Source of the DNA: Cupriavidus sp. 2SB
GTDB lineage: Bacteria; Pseudomonadota; Gammaproteobacteria; Burkholderiales; Burkholderiaceae
Assembly: GCF_005503625.1 (NCBI RefSeq)
Contig: NZ_SCMX01000006.1
Location: 62,001 to 126,000 of the forward strand
Direction of reading: 5' to 3'
Length of the DNA: 64,000 nt
Positions within the stretch are counted from its first letter, which is position 1; each line of letters opens with the position of its first letter. Shown piece after piece: positions 18,201-26,321 of this stretch. Under the pieces are notes generated by a model. That model saw only the letters and a list, made by a program, of their open reading frames with translations. It was not told where the DNA came from and did no database searches. The position numbers and the translations under genes were made by a program.

Positions 18201-20784
18201 CGCACACTGGACGCAACCGTTGCGCGGCTGCCTGGATCAGCTGCGCCACGTGTTCGACACGGCCAACCGGATCGGGGACATCCCGTTTGGCGCGTTCTCC
18301 TGTAACTGCCAGGTCTCGAACCTGCTCTTCATCGGCGAACCGCTGCCCGAGGTGCAACGCGAGGCCGAACTTGGCCTGGCATTCGCCAGGAAAGTGCAGT
18401 TCGGCATCGTCGTCGCGTTTCTGGAGAGCCAGCTCGCACTGATCCGGATGCTCCGCGGTGCAACGCCGGCATTCGGCAGGCTGGACAACGAACCATACAG
18501 TGAAGCGCATGCCGAGCAGCATCTGGCGCAGCCATCGCTGGAGATTGCGGCCTGCTGGTACTGGGTCCGCAAGCTGCAGGCGCGCTATCTCGCTGGCGAC
18601 CTTGCGGCGGCCCTGGATGCCGCATCCAAGGTGCATGGGCTGCTCTGGACCGCGCACGGCTTTCTCGAAGAAACCGAGTACCACTTTTATGCCGCGCTGA
18701 CCCATGCTGCGCTGTGCGATACCGCACCGGCCAATCGGCGCCAACAGCATCTGGAAACACTGGTCGCCCATCATGGGGAATTACGCATCTGGGAAGCACT
18801 CTGCCCGGAGAACTTCGCCAGCCACACCATGCTGGTGGGCGCCGAAATCGCCCGCCTGGACGGCCGGTTGATTGACGCCGAGTTGCTCTACGAGCAGGCC
18901 ATCGACACGGCAAGGCAAAACAGTTTCATCCACGTCGAAGCCCTTGCCAATGAACTCGCGGCAGGCTTCTTTGCGCAGCGGCATCTGGAAAAGATCGCGC
19001 GCGTGTACCGGCAGGATGCACGCTACGCCTATCTGCGCTGGGGCGCCGATGGCAAGGTTCGGCAGCTCGAAGCGGCCCATCCGCACCTGCGCACGGAGGC
19101 CGCCGCACTTCGCCCGACCAGCACGATGGCAGCGCCGGTCGAGCATCTTGACCTCGCCACGGTCATCAAGGTGTCGCAAGCCACTTCCGGGGCAATCGTC
19201 CTGGACGAACTGATCGACATGGTGATGCGCACGGCCATCGAGCAGGCGGGCGCGGAACGGGGTCTGCTGATCCTGTCTGGCGAGGATGCGCACCGCATTG
19301 CCGCAGAAGCCACCACCGGCGCCGACGGCATCGCGCTGCGCATCCACGATTTGCCCGTGAGCGCGGCCACGTTGCCGGAGTCTGTGCTCTACCACGTGCT
19401 GCGCACCCATGAGCACGTGGCGCTCGACGACGCACTGACAGATCCCCTGTTCGCGGCAGATCCGTACATCCGCCAGCATCGCGTGCGATCGGTACTGTGC
19501 CTGCTGCTGGTGAGCCACGCCAAGCTGACCGGCGTGCTCTACCTGGAGAACAACCTGGCGCCGCGTGCCTTCAGCCCGGCCCGGATTGCCGTGCTCAGGC
19601 TCGTGGCCGCGCAAGCCGCCAACTCGCTGGAGAACGCCAGGCTCTACCGCGATATCGCCGCGCGGGAAGCCAAGATCCTGCGTCTGGTGGAGTCGAACAT
19701 CATCGGCATCGTTGTGTGGGATGTGGACGGCAGTGTCCGCGAAGCCAACGACGTGTTCCTTGGCATGGTGGGCTACGACCGCGACGATCTGGTCTCGGGC
19801 CGGGTGCGGTGGCAGGCGCTGACGCCTCCGGAGTTCCAGCATCTCAACGCGCGTGCGCAGGCGGCGGCCAGGGAAACCGGCCGCGCCGAGCCCTTCGAAA
19901 AAGAGTACATCCGCAAGGATGGCAGCCGCGTGCCGGTCATCGTCGGTCTGGCTACCTTCGACGGCAATCGGACCGAAGGGGTGGCCTTCGTGCTCGACCT
20001 CACCGAACGCAAGCAGGCGGAGGAAAATTTCCGCGAAAGCGAGCGGCGCTATCGCGAGGTGCAGACGGAACTGGCGCATGCCAACCGCGTATCGACGATG
20101 GGTCAGCTCGTGGCGTCGATTGCGCACGAAGTCAACCAGCCCATCGCAGCCACCCTGACTAACGCGCAGGCTGCAACGCGATGGCTGGGCGCGCAACCGC
20201 CCAATGTCGACGAAGCGGTACAAGCGCTGGGCCGCATCGTCAAGGATGCAAACCGCGCCGGCGATGTGCTCGGCCGGATACGCGGCATGATCAAGAAGGC
20301 GCCGCCGCGGAAAGCCCCCGTGGACATCAACGCGGCCATCCGCGAGGTAGTCGCGCTCACGCACGGAGAAGCCAGCAAGAGTGGTGCCTCGGTGGAGATC
20401 GCACTCGCAGAACACCTGCCCAGCGTCGAAGGCGATCGCGTGGAGTTGCAGCAGGTGCTGCTGAATCTGATCCTGAATGCGCTGGAAGCGATGGGCACGA
20501 CCACCGACGGTGCCCGGACCCTTCAGATCATCACGCGTGTGGAGGAAGGCGCCGGCGTGCATGTCGCTGTGCGCGACTCGGGCCCCGGCTTCGGCCAGGA
20601 GGGTGCCAGGCGCGTATTCGATCCGTTCTACACCACCAAGCCCACGGGCCTGGGGATGGGACTCTCGATCTGCCGCTCCATCATCGACGCCCATGGCGGC
20701 CGGCTATGGGCAAGCCCCAATGAGCCGCGCGGTGCGGTGGTCGAATTCATTGTGCCTGGGAGGCAGGACGATTCGCCTTCCTAA
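15244..20784 (+). CDS. Giant hybrid: kinase-like domain, ATPase, GAF, PAS and sensor histidine kinase
   Basis: A 1846-residue cytoplasmic signalling protein. Domains in order: Ser/Thr kinase-like, residues about 1-280; AAA-type ATPase with P-loop GYSGIGKSS at 336-344 and Walker B LALFLDDLQWLD; a long helical, TPR-like linker; GAF about 1300-1465; PAS about 1476-1595; HisKA with phosphoacceptor His1628 in IAHEVNQPIAA; HATPase with LNLILNALEAM and GLGMGLSICR. The kinase domain keeps HKDLKP (134-139) but the following Asn is His141, and DFG is GFG (Gly155), so metal binding seems lost and it is likely a pseudokinase. The histidine kinase looks intact. No response regulator is adjacent. Start at GTG 15244 is uncertain. 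Confidence 0.88.
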   Translation: MVNQERYRVTVPMGERLQILWDDGERVFSRGPDQAEGSDRNFLYAHSATEHPLPASLARFAHEFGLKDALDATWAVRPLKLTRADGRTVLTLEDPGGEPLSRLVGSPIDTGDFLRTAVGIAAALAKLHQHGLVHKDLKPTHILVNCADGHVRLTGFGLTTRLPRERQAPQPPETIAGTLAYMAPEQTGRMNRSIDSRSDLYALGVTLYQMLTGALPFTATDAMEWVHCHIARTPVPPGLRANVPAVVSNIVMKLLAKTAEERYQTAAGVAHDLQRCLADWQRQHRIDDFPLDEHGTPDRLLIPEKLYGRERDVNRLCATFARVMQSSVPELVLVSGYSGIGKSSVVNELHKTLVASRGLFASGKFDQYKRDIPYATLVQAFRSLVRSLLGKPDAELAAWRDALREALAPNARLMTDLIPELKLIIGEPPPVPELEPQQAQRRFLLLFRRFIGVFARPEHPLALFLDDLQWLDAATLDLIESLLTDPDLRHVLLIGAYRDNEVDASHPLSRKLQAIRSAGGRIEDITLAPLGTADIQQMIAEALYRDPEHIAPLAQLVEEKTGGNPFFVIQFLQALVEEDLLTFDHDARAWRWQTDRIHAKGYTDNIVDLMVGKLARLPAQTQQALQQLACLGNAADLSDLSTVLGTDDTQTHAVLWEAIRQELLERQDDAYAFVHDRVHEAAYSLIPEDTRAEAHLRIGRLLAARIPAARHEEAIFDIVGQLNRGATLITEWPEREQLAAFNLVAGRRAKASTAYGSALAYVTTGAELLRDECWEHQHELMFALELDRAECEFLTGQLPRAEARLAALSRRAITTVERARVACWQMNLYLILARCDTAVAACLDFLRSVGIEWSPHPDGAMVRSEYDGIFARLGDRQIEDLIDLPPMKDADVLATVDALTTLLAPAVLTDSNLACLTICKAINLSLAHGHGDASCVAYTNFPRFAGRLFGDYQPGFAFGRLGRELVERRGLERYEANTRHSFSIFVAHWTQPLRGCLDQLRHVFDTANRIGDIPFGAFSCNCQVSNLLFIGEPLPEVQREAELGLAFARKVQFGIVVAFLESQLALIRMLRGATPAFGRLDNEPYSEAHAEQHLAQPSLEIAACWYWVRKLQARYLAGDLAAALDAASKVHGLLWTAHGFLEETEYHFYAALTHAALCDTAPANRRQQHLETLVAHHGELRIWEALCPENFASHTMLVGAEIARLDGRLIDAELLYEQAIDTARQNSFIHVEALANELAAGFFAQRHLEKIARVYRQDARYAYLRWGADGKVRQLEAAHPHLRTEAAALRPTSTMAAPVEHLDLATVIKVSQATSGAIVLDELIDMVMRTAIEQAGAERGLLILSGEDAHRIAAEATTGADGIALRIHDLPVSAATLPESVLYHVLRTHEHVALDDALTDPLFAADPYIRQHRVRSVLCLLLVSHAKLTGVLYLENNLAPRAFSPARIAVLRLVAAQAANSLENARLYRDIAAREAKILRLVESNIIGIVVWDVDGSVREANDVFLGMVGYDRDDLVSGRVRWQALTPPEFQHLNARAQAAARETGRAEPFEKEYIRKDGSRVPVIVGLATFDGNRTEGVAFVLDLTERKQAEENFRESERRYREVQTELAHANRVSTMGQLVASIAHEVNQPIAATLTNAQAATRWLGAQPPNVDEAVQALGRIVKDANRAGDVLGRIRGMIKKAPPRKAPVDINAAIREVVALTHGEASKSGASVEIALAEHLPSVEGDRVELQQVLLNLILNALEAMGTTTDGARTLQIITRVEEGAGVHVAVRDSGPGFGQEGARRVFDPFYTTKPTGLGMGLSICRSIIDAHGGRLWASPNEPRGAVVEFIVPGRQDDSPS

Positions 20785-21521
20785 GGCTGCGAGAACGTAA
20801 ATTCGTGGTGAGTCGTATTGAGCTTGGATACCCGATACTCGATACGCTCATCATGATAGGAGTAGGCGACGCGCAAGACTTGTAGCAAGGCGCTACCCTC
20901 TTTTACGCCCATCAGTTCGGCATCCTCCGTGTTCGCCAGCGTCGCGCGGAGCTTCTCGTCCGTACGAATGATGTTGATGCCGAACTCGTCCTGGTAGAAG
21001 TTGTAGAGCGTATTCGGACGCTCGCGAAGCCGCGCCTCGGTCAGGGTCGGGAATCTTTCGACCGGCACTGCGATGTCATCGATCATGACCGGTGTGCGCT
21101 CCAGCGAAAGCACGTTGGAGAACCGGAACACGGCATCCCCCGGCGACAATCCCAGAGCGGCTGCTTCAGCCTTGTCCGCTTTGGCACGGCGGAATTTTGC
21201 AAGACGCACGGTCGGATAGTCCCGGTGTCCGTCCTGGCGCACGACGCGGAAGAACCGGAAGAAGTGGTCTTCCATCCGATGCGTTGCCACGTACGTGCCC
21301 CGACCCTGGTGGCGAATCAGGATGTTCTCCGCCACCAGCTCGTCGATCGCCTTGCGCAATGTCCCGACGGAAACGCCGAACCGTTCGATCAGCCTGCGCT
21401 CGGACGGAATCGCCTCGGCCGGCTTCCACTCGCCTTCCGAGAGCGCGGCCAGCAGGGCCCGCTTCACATCCTTGTAGAGAACGCCACCAATGGAAGCGCT
21501 AGCGTCGAATCTGGAACCCAC
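20781..21521 (-). CDS. GntR/HutC-family transcriptional regulator
   Basis: A 246-residue regulator. The winged helix lies near residues 15-80 (IPSERRLIERFGVSVGTLRKAI), followed by a UTRA ligand-binding domain. HutC-type regulators usually repress catabolic genes until a small effector binds. It is the last gene on the minus strand of the sulfolactate half of the cluster and ends with a four-base convergent overlap with the giant kinase gene. A palindrome near 26254 upstream of suyA could be its operator, but this is inference. Confidence 0.85.
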   Translation of the reverse strand: MGSRFDASASIGGVLYKDVKRALLAALSEGEWKPAEAIPSERRLIERFGVSVGTLRKAIDELVAENILIRHQGRGTYVATHRMEDHFFRFFRVVRQDGHRDYPTVRLAKFRRAKADKAEAAALGLSPGDAVFRFSNVLSLERTPVMIDDIAVPVERFPTLTEARLRERPNTLYNFYQDEFGINIIRTDEKLRATLANTEDAELMGVKEGSALLQVLRVAYSYHDERIEYRVSKLNTTHHEFTFSQP

Positions 21522-21628
21522 GTTGGAAATATCCTCAAGTTATGCGGCTGCGAAGGCACTGGTCGGTGGCCGGGCGCAATTCATATGGATAACCTGCATG
21601 ATACTGAAGTTGCGCCGGGCAGCCGAAG

Positions 21629-22642
21629 TCATTCCACGCGGATACGCTTCTCTTCGATGACCTTGGCCCACCGGGTCACCTCCGTACCGAAGTACTCCGC
21701 AAACGGCGGTCCGCCTTGCGGAGCCGGTGTGAAACCGGCGGCCGTGATGCGTTGACGCACCGAATCGGATGCCAGCATGCGCACCACGGACGCCGATATC
21801 TTTTCCACGATGGGTCGTGGCGTGCCCGCCGGCACCATCAGGCCCGTCCAGTTCTCGACGATCAGGTCTGGGTATCCGGCCTCCGCGACGGTGGGCACGT
21901 CCGGGAGCAAGGGATGGCGCTCGCGCGTCGTGACAGCCAGGGCGCGCAGCTTGCCCGACTTCACATACGCCAGCGACTCGGGAAAGTTGGAAAACACCAC
22001 GTCGATCTGCCCACCAATCAGGTCCGTCATCGATGGCGCCCCACCCTTGTACGGCACATGCGTCATGTTGGCCTTGCTCTGACTCTCGAAAAGCGCCAGT
22101 GTCAGATGGGGCGGCGTGCCATTTCCGCTGGAACCGGCATTCAACGTGGATTTCTGCGCGGCTGCCGCCAGCTCCTTCAGGGATTTGATCGGAGAGTTGA
22201 CCGGCACCACAACCACCATGGGCGACGATGCCACCCGCACGACCGGCAGCAGATCCTTCTGCATGCTGAATGGCAAGGAGGGAAACAGCGTCACGTTCGA
22301 CGCGTGCGTCAGCGTCACAGCCAGCCACGTGTACCCATCGGCAGGCGCCTTGGCAACCTGGTCCGCGCCAATATTGGCATTCCCGCCGGGCTTGTTCTCG
22401 ACGACGATCGTCTTCTTCCATTCCTCCGTCAGTTGCTGGGCAACCGTACGCGCCATGAGGTCCGTCAGTCCGCCTGCGGCGAACGGCACCACATACCGGA
22501 TCGGCTTGTCCGGATAACTCGCCATGACATCCGGCGGTGCCGCGGCCACGGTTCGCGGCCCCGCCAGGGTAGTGATCACTGCCAACGTCGCGAACGCACA
22601 GCAGATGCCTCTGCGCGTACCAAGGTGAAAGCGTCGATGCAT
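21629..22642 (-). CDS. Bug/TctC-family periplasmic binding protein
   Basis: A 337-residue binding protein of the Bug family, which expanded greatly in Bordetella and Cupriavidus. It has a signal peptide ending GPRTVAAAPP and the family hallmark YPDKPIRYVVPFAAGG, followed by later blocks such as YKGGAPSMTDLIGGQID. These proteins capture carboxylates for tripartite TctAB carriers or act as sensors. No tctA or tctB gene is near. The position downstream of comC suggests a ligand such as sulfolactate, but this is inferred from context only. Confidence 0.88.
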   Translation of the reverse strand: MHRRFHLGTRRGICCAFATLAVITTLAGPRTVAAAPPDVMASYPDKPIRYVVPFAAGGLTDLMARTVAQQLTEEWKKTIVVENKPGGNANIGADQVAKAPADGYTWLAVTLTHASNVTLFPSLPFSMQKDLLPVVRVASSPMVVVVPVNSPIKSLKELAAAAQKSTLNAGSSGNGTPPHLTLALFESQSKANMTHVPYKGGAPSMTDLIGGQIDVVFSNFPESLAYVKSGKLRALAVTTRERHPLLPDVPTVAEAGYPDLIVENWTGLMVPAGTPRPIVEKISASVVRMLASDSVRQRITAAGFTPAPQGGPPFAEYFGTEVTRWAKVIEEKRIRVE

Positions 22643-22711
22643 GGGTTGTCTCCTTTGTGGTCGTCAGCCTGTCTTTGCGCAGGCTAGCCGCTGTACGGAT
22701 GAGGGATTGCG

Positions 22712-23728
22712 TTAAGCTTCGATGGACTCTCCTGCCAAGGCGCGTAGTTCGTTCCACAACGCCTCCGGTACTTCTACTCCGCGTTCTGCCGCTTCCATTC
22801 GGGCGCGATGCCGCCGCTCGCCTGGCACGCGCGCGCCATCGTCGTCCAGCATGGCACCGAGCAGCGCTTCGACACGCTCCGCATAGGCCGCGCTTCCTGC
22901 AAACGCCCCCGGGTCCATCACCAGGAACAACTGGCCAATGCGCGGTCGATTCCCTGCGTCGTCGAAAAAGGAATCGGCTTCCGCACCGAACTGCGCACCG
23001 GCCAGCGATGTGACCAGCAGTTCGACCATGAGCGCCAGCATCGCGCCCTTGACGCCGCCTGCCGGCAGCATGGACCCGCGCAGCGCTGCCTTCGCGTCCG
23101 TGGTTGGCTGGCCGGCTTCGTCCAGCGCCCAGCCCAGCGGGATCGGCTTTCCCTGCTTTGCCGCGACCATGATCTTGCCGCGCGCCACCTCGGATAGAGA
23201 CAGGTCGATGACGACCGGCGGCTTGCCGCGCCGTGGGAACACCGCCGCGATCGGGTTGGTGCCGAACAGCGGGCGCTTGCCACCCCATGCAGGCATCGCA
23301 GCCGGAGAGTTGCCCATTGCAATGCCGACCATGCCCGCTTCGGCAACCGCCTCCAGCGGCAACGCCGCAGCGCCAAAGTGATGGCTGTTGGTCACGGCCG
23401 CAATGCCCACTCCCGTCACACGCGCACACGCAATCGCCTCCTTGACGGCGAGATCGCACGCTGCAAACGCGAAGCCGCAGGCCGCATCGACCAGAAGCGA
23501 GCTTGCGCGCTGGCCGCTGGCCACTGGCTCCGCGTGACCGTCAACCCGGTCATGACGAAGGTGCGCCACATACATGGGAATGCGCGAGACACCGTGCGAT
23601 GGCAGCCCTACGGCGTCTGCACGTACCAGCGCCGAGGCCGTAGCCGAGGCTTGCGCCTCGCTTGCACCCGCACGGCGCAAGGCAGCCGTTGCCGTACGCG
23701 CCAGGGCGTCCAGGCGAACAAGAGTCAT
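22712..23728 (-). CDS. comC: Malate/L-lactate dehydrogenase-family enzyme, likely (R)-sulfolactate dehydrogenase
   Basis: A 338-residue member of the NAD(P)-dependent Ldh2/MDH2/ComC family, distinct from the usual lactate dehydrogenases. It shows VGLPSHGVSRIPMYV near the N-terminus, NSHHFGAAALPLE with the catalytic histidines, and FGTNPIAAVFP. In known sulfolactate degraders ComC reduces sulfopyruvate to (R)-sulfolactate, the form that SuyAB cleaves. The start overlaps the slcC stop by four bases (ATGA). With slcC it would invert the stereocentre of sulfolactate. The family is clear; the substrate rests on the neighbours. Confidence 0.8.
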   Translation of the reverse strand: MTLVRLDALARTATAALRRAGASEAQASATASALVRADAVGLPSHGVSRIPMYVAHLRHDRVDGHAEPVASGQRASSLLVDAACGFAFAACDLAVKEAIACARVTGVGIAAVTNSHHFGAAALPLEAVAEAGMVGIAMGNSPAAMPAWGGKRPLFGTNPIAAVFPRRGKPPVVIDLSLSEVARGKIMVAAKQGKPIPLGWALDEAGQPTTDAKAALRGSMLPAGGVKGAMLALMVELLVTSLAGAQFGAEADSFFDDAGNRPRIGQLFLVMDPGAFAGSAAYAERVEALLGAMLDDDGARVPGERRHRARMEAAERGVEVPEALWNELRALAGESIEA

Positions 23729-24663
23729 GTGCTGGCCTCCAGTGTTTTGCGTACTTCATTGGCGATCATCATCGACACCCGCGCGTTGGCTTCCTGCGTG
23801 ACGCCGCCGATATGCGGCGTCAGAATCAGGTTGGGCGCGTTTGCCAGTGGGCTGCCTGCCGGCAACGGCTCGTTGCCAAATACGTCCAGCGCAGCACCGC
23901 CGATATGGCCCGCACGCAAGGCATCGGCCAATGCCGCCTCATCCACCACGCCACCTCGGGCGGTGTTGATCAGCACAGCGCCGGATTTCATCGATGCCAG
24001 ACGGCCCACATCGAGAAGATTCCGCGTGGCATCGACCAGCGGCACATGCAGGCTCACTGCATCGGCCTGGGCCAGCAGCTCGTCAAGCGGCACGCAGCGC
24101 ACGCCAGTAGCACGCCATACGGGATCATCGGCGGAGAGCATCGGATCATGGGCGATCACCTGCATGCCGAAGGCTTGTGCCAATGCCGCCGTGCGCCTGC
24201 CGATATCGCCGAAACCCACAAGGCCCAGCGTCTTGTCCAGCGCTTCCCGGCCATCGGACAGCCGGGCACGTGGCCATTTTCCGGCGGCTACCTCCGCCGT
24301 GGACAGATAGGCGCCGCGCAGCAGCACCGCAGCCGTGGTCACCACGTATTCGGCAACGGATCGCGCGTTCGCACCGAATGCCGGGATCACGCGAATCCCG
24401 CGTTGACGACAGGAATCGACATCGATGTTGTCCAGACCCACGCCCAGCCGCCCAATCACCTTGAGATGGCTGGCCGCGTCCAGGAGCGCCCCATCCACCT
24501 GGGTGCGATTGCGCACGATCAGTCCGTGCGCACCGCCCAGTCCTTCCAGCAGATCGGCGCGCTGGTCCACCCACCCCGGTTCGTATCGCACATCGAAACC
24601 CGGGGTGAGGGTCTGCACCGCTGCCGAGTCCATGAACTCGCTGATGCAGATCTGCTTCATCAT
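23725..24663 (-). CDS. slcC: D-2-hydroxyacid dehydrogenase-family enzyme, likely (S)-sulfolactate dehydrogenase
   Basis: A 312-residue protein of the D-isomer-specific 2-hydroxyacid dehydrogenase (PGDH-like) family. The NAD site is [17 protein letters not shown]; the catalytic residues appear in [11 protein letters not shown] and LTPHIGG, with the earlier [13 protein letters not shown]. In Chromohalobacter and relatives SlcC oxidises (S)-sulfolactate to sulfopyruvate. The start overlaps the suyB stop (ATGATG), and its stop overlaps comC. The frame stays open to 25407 but the extra part is the shadow of suyB. Function assigned from family plus context. Confidence 0.82.
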   Translation of the reverse strand: MMKQICISEFMDSAAVQTLTPGFDVRYEPGWVDQRADLLEGLGGAHGLIVRNRTQVDGALLDAASHLKVIGRLGVGLDNIDVDSCRQRGIRVIPAFGANARSVAEYVVTTAAVLLRGAYLSTAEVAAGKWPRARLSDGREALDKTLGLVGFGDIGRRTAALAQAFGMQVIAHDPMLSADDPVWRATGVRCVPLDELLAQADAVSLHVPLVDATRNLLDVGRLASMKSGAVLINTARGGVVDEAALADALRAGHIGGAALDVFGNEPLPAGSPLANAPNLILTPHIGGVTQEANARVSMMIANEVRKTLEAST

Positions 24664-25835
24664 GCGGACTCGTGGATGCGGGTCAGCACGAACTCGCGGT
24701 GACCGAGTGCCTCGGCAGCCGTCCAGCGACCATTGATGGTGGCCATCATGCATTCGAGCAGCTTGTCGCCCGTCTGGTCCAGCGTCTGTTCGCGCTGCAG
24801 CAGCCCCGAGCAGTCCACGTCCATGTGCTCGCTCATGAGACGCACGGTGCGCGGATTGGCACACAGCTTGATCACCGGAACAATCGGGTTGCCGATCACG
24901 TTGCCCTGCCCGGTGGGGAAAAAGTGGACCACGTAACCTGCGGCGGCGCACAGCGTCACCATCTCGGCGGCGGCCGACGACGAATCCATGAACCAGAGGC
25001 CCGGATGGGTCGGCTCTTCCGCCTTGTCCAGCACGCCATCGACGGTGCACTTCTTGCCGATTTTCTGGATGTTGCCCAGCGCCTTCTCTTCGATCGTGGT
25101 GAGCCCACCGGCGATATTGCCCTTGGTCGGCTGCGACTCCGACAGGTCGGAGGTCTTCCAGCGGTCGATCATGCCCTGGTAGCGCTCGAACATCGCCATG
25201 AACTTGTGACGCACCTCGTCGTTTGCGCAGCGGTTGGCCACGATGTGCTCGCCGCCAGTCAGCTCCGAGGTTTCGCCGAACACCAGCGTCGTGCCCAGCG
25301 GATGAAGCTTGTCGAACGCATTGCCAACCGTGGGGTTCGCGCCGCAGCCCGACGTGGTATCCGATTCGCCGCACTTGGTGGAAATCCACAGGTCGCCGAT
25401 CGGGCATTCCACACGGTGCTGCGCCGTGGCGTACTGGACGAACTCCTTGGCGGCCTTCGACGCACGCATGATGGTGTTGTGGTCGCCATGGCCTTCGATG
25501 CCGAAGCCCACCACAGGCTTGCCCGTCTTGGCAATGCCGTCAACCACCTTCTTGGTCCAGCCATCTTCGATGCCAATCACCACCACGGCGGCCACGTTCG
25601 GGTTGCTGCCTGCACCAATCAACGTGCGGAAGTGCAGGTCCAGATCGGGACCGAACTGGAGTCGGCCATAGGGGTGCGGAATCGCCATGGTCCCCTTGAT
25701 GGCCACCGCAACGGCTTCTGCCGCAGCGTTGGAGAGATCGTCCAGCGGCAGGATGATGACGTGGTTGCGAACACCGACGCGACCATTGTCGCGGCGATAT
25801 CCCCAGAACGTGGTGTTTTGATCGATGACAGACAT
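24660..25835 (-). CDS. suyB: Sulfolactate sulfo-lyase large subunit
   Basis: A 391-residue protein of the altronate dehydratase (UxaA C-terminal) family. It carries [20 protein letters not shown], and the region [22 protein letters not shown]. Together with SuyA it removes sulfite from (R)-sulfolactate, leaving pyruvate. The enzyme is iron-dependent in characterised bacteria. The split into a short SAF subunit and this large one is typical both of SuyAB and of some sugar acid dehydratases; the presence of hpsN, slcC and comC beside it favours SuyB. ATG 25835 follows a GAGGA-like sequence. It is followed directly by slcC. Confidence 0.85.
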   Translation of the reverse strand: MSVIDQNTTFWGYRRDNGRVGVRNHVIILPLDDLSNAAAEAVAVAIKGTMAIPHPYGRLQFGPDLDLHFRTLIGAGSNPNVAAVVVIGIEDGWTKKVVDGIAKTGKPVVGFGIEGHGDHNTIMRASKAAKEFVQYATAQHRVECPIGDLWISTKCGESDTTSGCGANPTVGNAFDKLHPLGTTLVFGETSELTGGEHIVANRCANDEVRHKFMAMFERYQGMIDRWKTSDLSESQPTKGNIAGGLTTIEEKALGNIQKIGKKCTVDGVLDKAEEPTHPGLWFMDSSSAAAEMVTLCAAAGYVVHFFPTGQGNVIGNPIVPVIKLCANPRTVRLMSEHMDVDCSGLLQREQTLDQTGDKLLECMMATINGRWTAAEALGHREFVLTRIHESA

Positions 25836-25903
25836 GACGGGTCCTCAGAGTCTTGGAAAGGGGGAGCGGAATCGCGATGGACTGACGTGCGGGACGTAGC
25901 GGC

Positions 25904-26185
25904 TTACCAGCGCTTCGTCTTGATGTTGTGCACGTGAGCGTGTTCGCCAGCCTTGATGGGCGCGACGACCTTGCCAATGTCGATGCCGTACTTGTAGACG
26001 GTTTCGTTCAGCGCCATGTCGCGCAGCGCCACCTTGTGCCCAATGGGAATCGGTTGCAGCGCAGTCACCGTCACCACCTTGTCTTCATCCATGATCCAGG
26101 CGTTGAGCTTCGTGCCCGGCTCGATCCCTTCGACCACGGCCACCGCAACGGTGTCCTTGGCGTCATGCAGTACGACGTGAATCAT
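25904..26185 (-). CDS. suyA: Sulfolactate sulfo-lyase small (SAF-domain) subunit
   Basis: A 93-residue SAF-domain protein, equal to the N-terminal part of altronate dehydratases. The end carries AGEHAHVHNIKTKRW, and the middle IPIGHKVALRDMA, both typical. It forms the sulfo-lyase with SuyB, whose gene begins 68 bases downstream. GGAGACAAAAA precedes the ATG at 26185. It is the first gene of the second half of the cluster, with a palindrome and its own upstream space, and so probably has its own promoter. Confidence 0.85.
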   Translation of the reverse strand: MIHVVLHDAKDTVAVAVVEGIEPGTKLNAWIMDEDKVVTVTALQPIPIGHKVALRDMALNETVYKYGIDIGKVVAPIKAGEHAHVHNIKTKRW

Positions 26186-26253
26186 TTTTTGTCTCCTTCG
26201 TGTGGGTCAAGCGTGAAACCATCGTAGGCGTTGAATTCATCCATGTCAACTAG

Positions 26254-26267
26254 CTCATATATATGAG
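26254..26267. promoter_or_regulatory. Palindrome in the suyA upstream region
   Basis: CTCATATATATGAG is a perfect 14-bp palindrome about 70 bases before the suyA start. It sits among AT-rich bases within a GC-rich cluster, and is flanked by CATCC at 26238 and GGATG at 26270 in inverted order. This is where an operator for the GntR regulator at 20781 would be expected. Confidence 0.45.
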
Positions 26268-26277
26268 TTGGATGGGC

Positions 26278-26313
26278 AAAAAAATCCGGAGCACCCGTGC
26301 GGGCGTGCCCCGG
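26278..26313 (-). terminator. Terminator ending the hps half of the cluster
   Basis: Minus-strand reading: CCGGGGCACGCCC pairs with GGGTGCTCCGG around a short loop, followed by seven T. It lies just past the stop of the zinc dehydrogenase gene at 26322, so the cluster is divided into two transcription units here. Confidence 0.75.
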
Positions 26314-26321
26314 TGTTCAAC

